DNA from: Lachnospiraceae bacterium
GTDB taxonomy: Bacteria; Bacillota; Clostridia; Lachnospirales; Lachnospiraceae
Assembly (NCBI GenBank): GCA_024691065.1
Contig: JAILOA010000077.1
Span: 1-16,381, forward strand
Length of the DNA: 16,381 bases
Direction: 5' to 3'
Shown here piece by piece: positions 8,063-14,951 of the stretch (position 1 is its first letter; each line of letters begins with the position of its first letter). A model generated the notes under the pieces. The model was not told the DNA's origin, made no database searches, and saw only the letters and a program-made list of their open reading frames with translations. A program made the translations under genes and the position numbers.

Positions 8063-8167
8063 GCAACGTTTGATTGTTGCAAAAAAAGCAATGTTTGATT
8101 GTTGCGGAAAAAAAGCAATGTTTGATGGTTGCGAAAAAAAAGCAACGTTTGATTGTTGCAAAAAAAA
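8063..8167 (+). repeat. Four tandem hairpin repeats in the cysS leader
   Basis: Four copies of an 18-base unit, GCAAYGTTTGATTGTTGC, start at 8063, 8088, 8115 and 8142. They are separated by A-tracts of 7-9 bases, two of them beginning with G or GG. Each unit has arms GCAAC/GTTGC, or GCAAT/GTTGC with a G-U pair in + strand RNA. The mRNA could therefore form four small hairpins linked by poly-A. The copies starting at 8088 and 8115 are 27 bases apart, which keeps reading frame. In the cysS frame they encode a Cys-rich peptide with FDCC, FDGC and FDCC. It lies entirely between the DUF4340 stop and the cysS ribosome binding site. Confidence 0.85.
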
Positions 8168-8186
8168 CAAAATTGAGAGGTTAATT

Positions 8187-9680
8187 ATGTCAAAGGTATT
8201 TTTATACAATACATTAACAAATAAGGTAGATGAGTTTAAGCCGGAGAATCCGCCGGAGGTTAAGATGTACACCTGCGGACCTACAGTTTATCACTATGCG
8301 CACATTGGTAATTTAAGAAGTTACATCATGGAGGATGTGCTCGAGCGTTACTTAAATTACGCAGGTTACAGGGTTAATCGTGTAATGAATATTACCGACG
8401 TAGGTCATCTTACAAGTGATGCCGATACCGGTGAGGATAAGATGCTTAAGGGTGCAAAGAGAGAGCATAAGAGTGTTATGGAGATTGCGAAGTTCTATGA
8501 GGATGCTTTCTTTTCCGACTGTGAGAAGCTTAATATCAAGAAGCCTGAGACGGTTGAGCCGGCTACCGGTTGTATATCTGATTTTATAAATGTAATCGAA
8601 AAGCTTGAGGAAAAGGATTTTGCTTACAAAGCAGGTGGAAATGTTTATTTTGATACCTCTAAGCTGGATTCATATTATAAGCTTTCAAATCAGAACGAGG
8701 AGGAGCTTAAGAGCGCTGTTCGTGAAGATGTAGATGTTGATGAGAATAAGAAAAATAAGACTGACTTTGTTTTATGGTTTACAAAGTCTAAATTTGATAA
8801 TCAGGAATTAAAGTGGAAGAGTCCTTGGGGTACGGGTTACCCGGGTTGGCATATTGAGTGCTCATGTATCGGTATGAAGCATCTTGGAGAGACGCTCGAT
8901 ATTCACTGTGGTGGCGTGGATAATATATTCCCTCATCATACGAATGAGATTGCGCAGAGTGAGGCTTTTGTAGGACATGATTGGTGTAAGCATTGGTTCC
9001 ATGTACAGCATTTGAATGTTGATTCCGGTAAGATGAGTAAGTCTGATAATAACTTCCTTACAGTTTCTCTTCTCGAGGAAAAGGGTTATAATCCGCTTGC
9101 TTACAGATTCTTTTGTCTGCAGTCACATTACAGAAAGCCGCTTCTCTTTAATTTCAGTAATCTTGATAATGCTGCTCAGAGTTTTGATAAGCTTCTTAAG
9201 AGGCTCAATGCATTGGTTAAGGAGGCTGAGGTTAAGCTTGAGCATGAACTTACGGATGAGGATCTTGTAATCGAGCCTACAGAGGAGCCTACATGCAAGT
9301 TTGATGAGATTTATGCAATGTATAAGGCTAAGTTTGAGGAGGCGCTTGGAAATGATTTAAATACAGCTCAGGGCTTTACAGTTGTATATGATGTTCTTAA
9401 GGCTGAGATTTGTGCAAGAGCTAAGCTTAGAATTATAAATGATTTTGATAAGGTATTTGCTTTGGATTTGGTTAATCAGGCTAAGTCTCTTTCTGATAAT
9501 GCTGAGACCGGGGTTGATGATGAGAAGACAGAGTTTATACTGAAGAAGATTGAGGAGCGTAAGGCTGCTAAGAAGAATAAGGATTTTGCGACCGCAGATG
9601 CTATTCGCGATGAGCTTTTGGGGATGGGAATTGAACTGAAGGATACGCGCGAGGGGACTGTGTGGAGTGTTGTGAAATGA
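8187..9680 (+). CDS. cysS: Cysteine--tRNA ligase
   Basis: This is a class I aminoacyl-tRNA synthetase charging tRNA-Cys, in the cytoplasm. From ATG 8187 it has 497 residues, slightly longer than the E. coli enzyme. TCGP (29-32) supplies the first zinc-ligand Cys30, HIGN (39-42) is the HIGH motif, and KMSKS is at 282-286. GWHIECS and the FPHHTNEIAQSE segment carry further zinc and cysteine-site residues. A charged insert (DVDENKKNKTDF) precedes VLWF. The C-terminus has the usual anticodon-binding region. I chose 8187 because GAGAGG (8175-8180) sits 6 bases before it and MSKVFLYNTLT matches the family start. The frame continues upstream to a TTG at 8070 through the hairpin repeats, giving a possible 39-residue Cys-rich extension without a good ribosome binding site. 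No T-box leader is seen. Confidence 0.95.
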   Translation: MSKVFLYNTLTNKVDEFKPENPPEVKMYTCGPTVYHYAHIGNLRSYIMEDVLERYLNYAGYRVNRVMNITDVGHLTSDADTGEDKMLKGAKREHKSVMEIAKFYEDAFFSDCEKLNIKKPETVEPATGCISDFINVIEKLEEKDFAYKAGGNVYFDTSKLDSYYKLSNQNEEELKSAVREDVDVDENKKNKTDFVLWFTKSKFDNQELKWKSPWGTGYPGWHIECSCIGMKHLGETLDIHCGGVDNIFPHHTNEIAQSEAFVGHDWCKHWFHVQHLNVDSGKMSKSDNNFLTVSLLEEKGYNPLAYRFFCLQSHYRKPLLFNFSNLDNAAQSFDKLLKRLNALVKEAEVKLEHELTDEDLVIEPTEEPTCKFDEIYAMYKAKFEEALGNDLNTAQGFTVVYDVLKAEICARAKLRIINDFDKVFALDLVNQAKSLSDNAETGVDDEKTEFILKKIEERKAAKKNKDFATADAIRDELLGMGIELKDTREGTVWSVVK

Positions 9681-9723
9681 ATATAAAAGTCAAAATAAAA
9701 AATAAAAATGAAAAATAAAAAAT

Positions 9724-9751
9724 GCCGGTAGCTTTCGCTACCGGCGTTTTT
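9724..9751. terminator. Bidirectional intrinsic terminator between cysS and cellobiose phosphorylase
   Basis: GCCGGTAGC (9724-9732), loop TTTC, GCTACCGGC (9737-9745) is a perfect 9-bp GC-rich stem. On the + strand it is followed by GTTTTTATTT. On the - strand the loop is GAAA, a stable tetraloop class, and the stem is followed by ATTTTTTATTTTT. It can therefore end cysS from the left and the cellobiose phosphorylase transcript from the right. Confidence 0.93.
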
Positions 9752-9756
9752 ATTTA

Positions 9757-9800
9757 ATACGTGCTCGGTATGGGGCGGACGCCTCTCCTGCACTCCACCA
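9757..9800. other. GC-rich element in the 3' region of cellobiose phosphorylase
   Basis: In an AT-rich intergenic stretch, the 40 bases 9761-9800 contain 27 G/C. They include GTGC (9761-9764) and GCAC (9790-9793) enclosing GGCGGACGCC (9774-9783), so a folded structure is possible. The element would be transcribed as the 3' UTR of the - strand gene, just before the shared terminator. I do not recognise it; it may be a dispersed repeat or a small RNA. Confidence 0.4.
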
Positions 9801-9869
9801 AATACATTATCACCTGAAAACATCAACGTTACTTAATTCATAACTGACGAAATGTTTAATATCCCCTGT

Positions 9870-9895
9870 CAAATAAGCGATTTAATCGCAATTTG
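9870..9895. other. Stem-loop just after the cellobiose phosphorylase stop
   Basis: GCGAT (9877-9881), TTA, ATCGC (9885-9889) is flanked by CAAAT (9870-9874) and ATTTG (9891-9895), giving two 5-bp helices around a small internal loop. It lies about 15 bases past the - strand stop codon. No T-run follows on either strand, so it is a 3' UTR structure rather than a terminator. Confidence 0.4.
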
Positions 9896-9909
9896 TCATC
9901 TATATTAAA

Positions 9910-12357
9910 CTATCCCATAATTACAGTAACATCATAATTTTCAACACCCTTTTCATAAGGAATTACGCATGTATTATCATATTCTTTACCGTTTACAACG
10001 AGTTTCTTAACACCCTTTTCTACGCCGTCAGGGTTCTGTACGGTAATATTGTAGGTTCCTTCACGGAACTTTCTTGTCATTGTAAATTCGCTTCCCATTT
10101 CACTAGGAATACATGGATTAACTGAAAGACCTTTAAGTGTAGGTACAACTCCGAGGATGTACTGGCTTACATTTACGAAGGTCCATGCAGCAGTACCTGT
10201 GAGCCAGGAATTCTTAGCCTGTCCAAAGTAATGAGCATCCTTACCTGCAATCATCTGTGAGTAAACATAAGGCTCTGTGCAGTGGATTTCACTGATATCC
10301 TCGATATATGCAGGACATGTTTTCTTGTAAATTTCAAATGCACGGTTACCACGTCCAACAACGGTTTCAGCACAGCTTACCCATGGGTTGTTGTGGCAGA
10401 AGATACCTGCATTCTCTTTATATCCAGGTGGATAAGAAGAGATTTCACCAAGTTCTACATGATACTTGGTATAAGGTGGCTGGAGAAGTACGATACCATA
10501 CTTAGTATCGAGACGATCCTTAACTGAATCGAGTGCTTTAACAGCTTCACCGCTCTCAACACCAACACCTGCGAGTACACAGAAGCCCTGTGGCTCGATG
10601 TAGATCTGGCCTTCTTCACATTCTTTTGAACCAACCTTGTTACCGTTAGCATCGTAAGCACGAACGAACCATTCACCGTCCCAGCCTGCTGAGAGGAGTG
10701 CTTTGTTCATCTCTGCTACTTCATTACGTGCATATTCAGCTTCAGCAGCGTCACCGGTGAATTCACAGAGATCTGCGTATTCATTACCGTATTTAACGAA
10801 CATACCACCAATAAATACTGATTCTGCAACAGGTCCTTCACTTGGACCGAAGGTCTGGAAGGATTCACCAGGTTGCTCTGAGAAGCAGTTAAGGTTGAGA
10901 CAGTCATTCCAGTCTGCACGACCGATAAGCGGAAGCTTATTAGGTCCTTTGTGATTTACGATATAATCGAATGAACGCTTTAAGTGACCCATAAGAGTAA
11001 CTGCCTTTGACATATCATTGTCGAAAGGAACCATCTCTTCAAGGATTGTAGTATCTCCGGTTTCACGAACATAAGCGGAGGTACCGGCAATAAGCCAAAG
11101 TGGATCATCGTTGAAACCTGAACCGATATCAGCATTTCCCTTCTTGGTAAGTGGCTGATACTGATGGTAAGCTGATCCGTCTTCAAACTGTGTAGAAGCA
11201 ATATCAATGATTCTTTCGCGGGCACGCTCAGGAATTAAGTGAACGAAACCGAGAAGATCCTGACATGAATCTCTGAAGCCCATTCCACGTCCGATACCTG
11301 ATTCATAGTATGAAGCAGAACGTGACATATTAAATGTAACCATACACTGATACTGGTTCCAAATATTAACCATACGGTCAAGTTTCTCTTCCTGAGATTT
11401 AACAGTAAACTTGGAAAGAAGGTTCTCCCAGTTTTCATTGAGCTCTTTGAGAGCTGCAGCTACCTGATCATCAGTTTTGTATTTATTTAATATAGCGAGA
11501 GCAGGCTCTTTATTAATAACGTTTGGAGCAACGAACTTTTTATCTACAGGATTTTCGCAATAAGCAAGTACGAAAATCATGCTCTTTTCTTCACCCGGAG
11601 CAAGAGTAATATTAATCTGCTGTGAAGCGATAGGATACCAACCACTTGCTACGGAATTATGAGCCTTTCCTTCTTCAACTACCTGAGGATCTGAAGTTGG
11701 ACGATATGCTCCGAGGAATTCATCACGGCTTGTATCATAACCGTCTACCGGAACATTTACAGAATAAACTGCATAGTGATTACGTCTCTCACGATATTCG
11801 GTCTTGTGATAAATGGTTGCACCATCATCTTCAATCTCAACTTCACCGGTGCTTAAGTTACGCTGGAAGTTCTGCATATCATCAAGAGCATTCCAAAGAC
11901 AGAACTCAATGTATGAGAATACTGAGAATGTCTTAGGTGCATCTGAAGTATTCTTAATCTTGAGCTGATTGATTTCGCATGTATCATTAACAGGTACAAA
12001 TGCGAGAAGGTCTGCCTGAAGACCGTTCTTAGAAGATGAGAACTTTGTATATCCCATACCATGACGGCACTCATAAGAATCCAACTCTGTACGGGTTGGC
12101 TGCCAACCAGGATTCCAAACGGTGTCACCGTCCTTAATGTAAAAATAACGACCACCTTCGTCGTTAGGAATATTGTTGTAGCGATACCTTGTAAGTCTTA
12201 ACAGCTTTGCATCCTTATAAAAGCTATAACCACCGCAAGTATTTGAAATAAGTGAGAAGAAGCTGTTGCTTCCAAGATAGTTGATCCATGGCAATGGTGT
12301 TTTCGGTGTCTGAATGACATATTCTTTTGCCGGATCATCAAAGTAACCAAATTTCAT
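9910..12357 (-). CDS. Cellobiose phosphorylase, glycoside hydrolase family 94
   Basis: The enzyme cleaves cellobiose with inorganic phosphate to alpha-glucose 1-phosphate and glucose, inverting the anomeric centre. It is cytoplasmic, with no signal peptide. From ATG 12357 it has 815 residues, near the approximately 811 of clostridial enzymes. The start MKFGYFDD and the following PWINYLGS, SLISNTCGGYSFYKDA and TRYRYNNIPNDEGGRYFYI match that group closely. Later hallmarks are NMSRSASYYESGIGRGMGFR, the catalytic stretch GRADWNDCLNLNCF (general-acid Asp about residue 485), GYKENAGIFCHNN and GEAKNSWLTGTAAW-like KNSWLTGTAAWTF. The start has GGAGGAG 5-8 bases upstream; an in-frame ATG 45 bases further up lacks such a site. 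The gene stands alone, without a linked transporter or regulator, under its own promoter. Confidence 0.96.
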   Translation of the reverse strand: MKFGYFDDPAKEYVIQTPKTPLPWINYLGSNSFFSLISNTCGGYSFYKDAKLLRLTRYRYNNIPNDEGGRYFYIKDGDTVWNPGWQPTRTELDSYECRHGMGYTKFSSSKNGLQADLLAFVPVNDTCEINQLKIKNTSDAPKTFSVFSYIEFCLWNALDDMQNFQRNLSTGEVEIEDDGATIYHKTEYRERRNHYAVYSVNVPVDGYDTSRDEFLGAYRPTSDPQVVEEGKAHNSVASGWYPIASQQINITLAPGEEKSMIFVLAYCENPVDKKFVAPNVINKEPALAILNKYKTDDQVAAALKELNENWENLLSKFTVKSQEEKLDRMVNIWNQYQCMVTFNMSRSASYYESGIGRGMGFRDSCQDLLGFVHLIPERARERIIDIASTQFEDGSAYHQYQPLTKKGNADIGSGFNDDPLWLIAGTSAYVRETGDTTILEEMVPFDNDMSKAVTLMGHLKRSFDYIVNHKGPNKLPLIGRADWNDCLNLNCFSEQPGESFQTFGPSEGPVAESVFIGGMFVKYGNEYADLCEFTGDAAEAEYARNEVAEMNKALLSAGWDGEWFVRAYDANGNKVGSKECEEGQIYIEPQGFCVLAGVGVESGEAVKALDSVKDRLDTKYGIVLLQPPYTKYHVELGEISSYPPGYKENAGIFCHNNPWVSCAETVVGRGNRAFEIYKKTCPAYIEDISEIHCTEPYVYSQMIAGKDAHYFGQAKNSWLTGTAAWTFVNVSQYILGVVPTLKGLSVNPCIPSEMGSEFTMTRKFREGTYNITVQNPDGVEKGVKKLVVNGKEYDNTCVIPYEKGVENYDVTVIMG

Positions 12358-12401
12358 TGTCTCCTCCGTTCTGCCATATTGGCGAAAATTTTTATGTAAC
12401 A

Positions 12402-12430
12402 ATTATATATGAAAACGTTTGTAAAATCAA
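12402..12430 (-). promoter_or_regulatory. Promoter of cellobiose phosphorylase gene
   Basis: On the - strand, TTGATT (12430-12425), a 17-base spacer, then a perfect TATAAT (12407-12402). Transcription would start near 12395, leaving a leader of about 38 bases with GGAGGAG before the ATG at 12357. Confidence 0.78.
12410..12423. promoter_or_regulatory. LacI/CcpA-type operator in the promoter spacer
   Basis: TGAAAACGTTTGTA has the central AACGTT symmetry and all but one of the informative bases of a catabolite-responsive element (TGNAANCGNWNNCA; the C of the final CA is T here). It lies wholly between -35 and -10, where bound repressor would block RNA polymerase. Carbon-catabolite or LacI-family control is inferred. 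Confidence 0.6.
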
Positions 12431-12507
12431 CCTTGAAAAGCATTTTTTATGGTAATTTTAGGATTTACGAAAACATTTAAGATATCCCTTTAAAAATCGA
12501 TAATAAC

Positions 12508-12574
12508 AAAAAAATTCCTATGTATTTTTCTGATATTTTTGAAAAATATTTAGAAAAATTTAGGAATTTTTTTT
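12508..12574 (-). terminator. Long AT-rich hairpin, terminator of the MATE gene
   Basis: AAAAAAATTCCTA (12508-12520) pairs with TAGGAATTTTTTT (12561-12573). Inside it, TATTTTTC/GAAAAAT and a perfect ATATTTTT-G-AAAAATAT (12533-12549) continue the stem. On the - strand it ends in a run of seven T. It lies after the MATE stop and before the cellobiose phosphorylase promoter. Confidence 0.65.
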
Positions 12575-12582
12575 ATTTTATG

Positions 12583-12595
12583 ACACCATAGGTGT
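12583..12595. other. Small palindrome after the MATE gene
   Basis: ACACC-ATA-GGTGT (12583-12595) is a perfect 5-bp inverted repeat between the MATE stop and the long hairpin. It could be an extra 3' UTR hairpin or a protein site; its role is unknown. Confidence 0.3.
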
Positions 12596-12637
12596 GAATT
12601 ACATTTTAATTTGGGTAAAAAACACTTTGATTAATGT

Positions 12638-13999
12638 TTATGTCGTCTTTGGCGTGATTTTTTTCAGTATTTTGTCTTGCATTATAAAATAATATGTTGT
12701 TACTATTGCGGTAATTATAACCCAGCTTATCGGGTAGCACATCATTACCTGGCGGAATGTGCCGGAAGGATTGATAAGCTTTACCCAGATTATTCGGAAT
12801 GCACATATTCCTACCAGGTTCGTGACAGTGGAGAAAAGTACGTAGTTTTCGGCTCTCAGGGTGGCTCCCAGGATTTCTCCTATTGCAAATACAGCGTAAA
12901 ATGGGGTGAGCATTTTGGCGAGTGTAATCGCTATAGCAATGACATCTTTGTCGGAGGTGAACAACTGCAGTACGATTGAACCGAAATTAATAAAAAGCAG
13001 AGATAGTATTGCTCCGGTTGCCATTTCCATAAGAAGTACGGAGCGAGTTCCGGTTCTGATTCGGTCAGGCTTTCTTGCACCGTAGTTTTGTCCTACAAAT
13101 GTAGTAATCGAGGTGGAATATGCCTGATTCATCATCCACCAAAGCACATCTACTTTTCCGTATGCTGTCCAGGCTGCGACTGTATCAATGCCCATATTGT
13201 TAATGGTGGACTGAACTATCATATTTGAAACCGAGAACATACTTCCGGCAAGTGCGGTCGGAAGTCCTATTTTAATGATTCTTTTTATTGTAGGCCCGTC
13301 AATATGGAGCTTTTTAAGGTTAAGCTTCATTTGTGTTGTGTGCTTCATCAGAAGCAGAGTAACAAGAAATGCCGAAAATGCCTGTGATACGTCGGTTGCA
13401 ATGGCAGCACCGAGGACACCCATTTTTAAAACACCTACAAACAAAACATCCAAAATGGTATTTACGACGCAGCAGGCAATCAGTATATAGAGGGGACGTT
13501 TTGAATCGCCGACAGCCCTGAGAATTCCTGATCCAATATTGTAAATCAGTGTAAAAACAAGGCCTCCGAGGAGAATTTTACAGTATATGGTTGAAGTGCT
13601 CATTATGTCATCCGGTGTGTTCAGAAGTTTTAAGAGCGGAGTTGTAAATATAACGCCTAAAGTTCCGAGAAATAAACCTCCGATTAGGGCAAAGGTATAG
13701 GCTGTGTGCAATGCGGTGTCTACCTTCTTTTCTTTATTGGCTCCGAAATATTGCGCTATGATGACTGTGGCTCCGGTTGAAAGTCCCATGAAGAAACTGA
13801 ATATAAATCCCAGTATCTGCCCTGAGGAGCCACCGACACTTGCAAGTGCGGCCTTGCCGGCAAACCGGCCGACTACAGCTGCATCCACTGTATTATAAAG
13901 TTGTTGAAAAAATACACCGATTAATATCGGGAAGAAGAAGCTGAGTATAGGTTTTATAATGCTTCCTTCTGTCATATGAGTTTCTTTTTTTGATTTCAT
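12638..13999 (-). CDS. MATE family multidrug/toxin efflux transporter
   Basis: This is a cation-coupled antiporter of 453 residues with about twelve membrane helices in two pseudo-symmetric halves. The N-terminal half shows FFPILIGVFFQQLYNTVDAA followed by VGRFAGKAALASVG, the typical MATE helix 1-2 region. FSFFMGLSTGATVIIAQYFGA follows, and the second half repeats the pattern with MNQAYSTSITTFVGQNYGA. The clostridial members often have this NorM/DinF-like architecture. The start at 13999 has TCAGGTAG about 8 bases upstream; a second ATG 24 bases further in (MTEGSII) is possible but has a weaker site. It is divergent from a TetR-type regulator with a 283-base intergenic region, a common local repressor/efflux arrangement. 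The substrate is unknown. Confidence 0.93.
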   Translation of the reverse strand: MKSKKETHMTEGSIIKPILSFFFPILIGVFFQQLYNTVDAAVVGRFAGKAALASVGGSSGQILGFIFSFFMGLSTGATVIIAQYFGANKEKKVDTALHTAYTFALIGGLFLGTLGVIFTTPLLKLLNTPDDIMSTSTIYCKILLGGLVFTLIYNIGSGILRAVGDSKRPLYILIACCVVNTILDVLFVGVLKMGVLGAAIATDVSQAFSAFLVTLLLMKHTTQMKLNLKKLHIDGPTIKRIIKIGLPTALAGSMFSVSNMIVQSTINNMGIDTVAAWTAYGKVDVLWWMMNQAYSTSITTFVGQNYGARKPDRIRTGTRSVLLMEMATGAILSLLFINFGSIVLQLFTSDKDVIAIAITLAKMLTPFYAVFAIGEILGATLRAENYVLFSTVTNLVGICAFRIIWVKLINPSGTFRQVMMCYPISWVIITAIVTTYYFIMQDKILKKITPKTT

Positions 14000-14040
14000 T
14001 ATTACTACCTGACTTTTTTATGGTATATTAACGGATTTTT

Positions 14041-14100
14041 ATAATGTGCATAGTCTTTAAATTATGTGTATAGTCTTTAATTATGTGTATTACCTTTTAA
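14041..14100. repeat. Three direct repeats between MATE and tetR
   Basis: Units at 14041-14060, 14061-14080 and 14081-14100 share ATTATGTGTATAGTCTTTAA; the third is one base shorter at its left and ends TTACCTTTTAA. The spacing of about 20 bp is close to two helical turns, so bound proteins would sit on the same face. They lie just downstream of the MATE promoter, inside its leader. They are candidate operators. Confidence 0.7.
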
Positions 14101-14110
14101 GGCGTTGATT

Positions 14111-14139
14111 ATAATAGTACATTAGTGTGAAATTATCAA
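14111..14139 (-). promoter_or_regulatory. Promoter of the MATE gene
   Basis: On the - strand, TTGATA (14139-14134), 17 bases, TATTAT (14116-14111). The start would be near 14104, so the leader of about 105 bases contains the three direct repeats. Confidence 0.65.
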
Positions 14140-14219
14140 GAGAAAAATACATTTAATTGGCAGAAAGTTAAAAGAATTAAGTGGAAGGCATTTGAATAGC
14201 AGAAAGACATTTATATTTC

Positions 14220-14248
14220 TTGCGAATAAATCAAAAATAAGTTATACT
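14220..14248 (+). promoter_or_regulatory. Promoter of the tetR-type gene
   Basis: TTGCGA (14220-14225), a 17-base spacer, TATACT (14243-14248). It gives a leader of about 28 bases with GAGGGG (14272-14277) before the ATG at 14283. Confidence 0.65.
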
Positions 14249-14282
14249 TTTCATATAAATTTTACAAAAATGAGGGGCATAT

Positions 14283-14885
14283 ATGATTAATGTGGAGGAT
14301 GAACGTTACCATGTTGCGGATGTAGCAATTCAGGATGCATTTGTATTGGTAATGGAGGAAAAAGAAATAGAAAAAATTTCCGTTGCGGATGTTATAAAGA
14401 AAGCGGGAATAGTGAGGAGTACATTTTATAATCATTATGAAAATATGGATTATCTTATAGCTGCAATGGAAGATAAGACAGTTAATGATATATTTAGTAT
14501 TATGACTAAATTTAATCTCGATAATGACCGTGATATATGTAAATCTTACTTTCTAACCATTTGTAATTACACTAAGGATAATTCTTTTTTGAGGAAATGC
14601 CTTAGGTCGTCAAGGGGGAATGAGATACTTAGAAAGTCAACCGTTATGTTTCATAATTATGTTAAGCAGTTAACCCGGAAGAAATATAGTGTGAACGGCG
14701 GAGCACAGTCTGCAGACACTCTTGCCGGAGAAAATGAATTTTCCTATATGGTAGCTAGTGTAATCGGCTGTACATTGGGCGTTCTTCATAAGTGGACCGA
14801 AGACGGTTTCAATGTTCCGGCCGAGGAGATAGCGGAAATATTGACATTATCTTATCTTAACGGATCAATCAGAATAAGTGAGTAA
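14283..14885 (+). CDS. TetR/AcrR family transcriptional regulator
   Basis: This is a DNA-binding repressor-type protein of 200 residues. The N-terminal helix-turn-helix is clear: IEKISVADVIKKAGIVRSTF followed by YNHYENMDYLI (about residues 29-59), with the typical spacing of TetR proteins. The remaining 140 residues are helical and end in LGVLHKWTEDGFNVPAEEIA, a C-terminal pattern seen in many Firmicute TetR proteins (TetR_C_33-like); this part would bind a ligand and mediate dimerisation. The ATG at 14283 follows GAGGGGCATAT. The gene is divergent from the MATE transporter, which is its most likely target, together with its own promoter. The ligand is unknown. The alternative is that it controls unlinked genes. 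Confidence 0.9.
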   Translation: MINVEDERYHVADVAIQDAFVLVMEEKEIEKISVADVIKKAGIVRSTFYNHYENMDYLIAAMEDKTVNDIFSIMTKFNLDNDRDICKSYFLTICNYTKDNSFLRKCLRSSRGNEILRKSTVMFHNYVKQLTRKKYSVNGGAQSADTLAGENEFSYMVASVIGCTLGVLHKWTEDGFNVPAEEIAEILTLSYLNGSIRISE

Positions 14886-14892
14886 AATCAAG

Positions 14893-14936
14893 AAAAGCAT
14901 CGGAAAAGTGAAAAAAGGCAAATCCCGGTGCTTTTT
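14893..14936. terminator. Bidirectional terminator between tetR and the hydrolase
   Basis: AAAAGCATCGG (14893-14903) pairs fully with CCGGTGCTTTT (14925-14935), 11 bp with one U-G pair and a 21-base loop. The right arm continues to a run of five T on the + strand. On the - strand the stem is followed by TTTTCTTGATTTT. It can serve both converging genes. Confidence 0.8.
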
Positions 14937-14951
14937 GAAGTTAGAAGCTAT

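Noticed and set aside
8060..8186. T-box riboswitch upstream of cysS
   Set aside because: cysS genes of Firmicutes often carry one, but the gap is short, is filled by the hairpin repeats, and lacks the conserved T-box sequence and a terminator/antiterminator pair.
8070..8186. TTG 8070 as the true cysS start
   Set aside because: The extra 39 residues are repeat-derived and absent from the family as I know it, while ATG 8187 has a well-placed GAGAGG and begins with the family-typical MSKVFLYNT.
9476..9826. Small - strand protein of 116 residues beginning MMFSGDNVFGGVQ
   Set aside because: Its C-terminal part is the antisense of cysS and its middle reads through the terminator. There is no convincing ribosome binding site. 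The N-terminal part overlaps the GC-rich element, which is reported instead.
10282..11936. Several open frames on the + strand and other - frames inside the cellobiose phosphorylase gene
   Set aside because: They are shadows of a long, strongly conserved coding sequence and resemble no protein family.
12312..12402. Upstream ATG at 12402 as the start of cellobiose phosphorylase
   Set aside because: It would place the translation start within a few bases of the predicted transcription start and ahead of the strong GGAGGAG site; MKFGYFDD at 12357 matches the family start.
12677..12979. 100-residue + strand open frame rich in Tyr and Cys
   Set aside because: It is antisense to the 3' end of the MATE gene, which has clear membrane helices, and it lacks a ribosome binding site.
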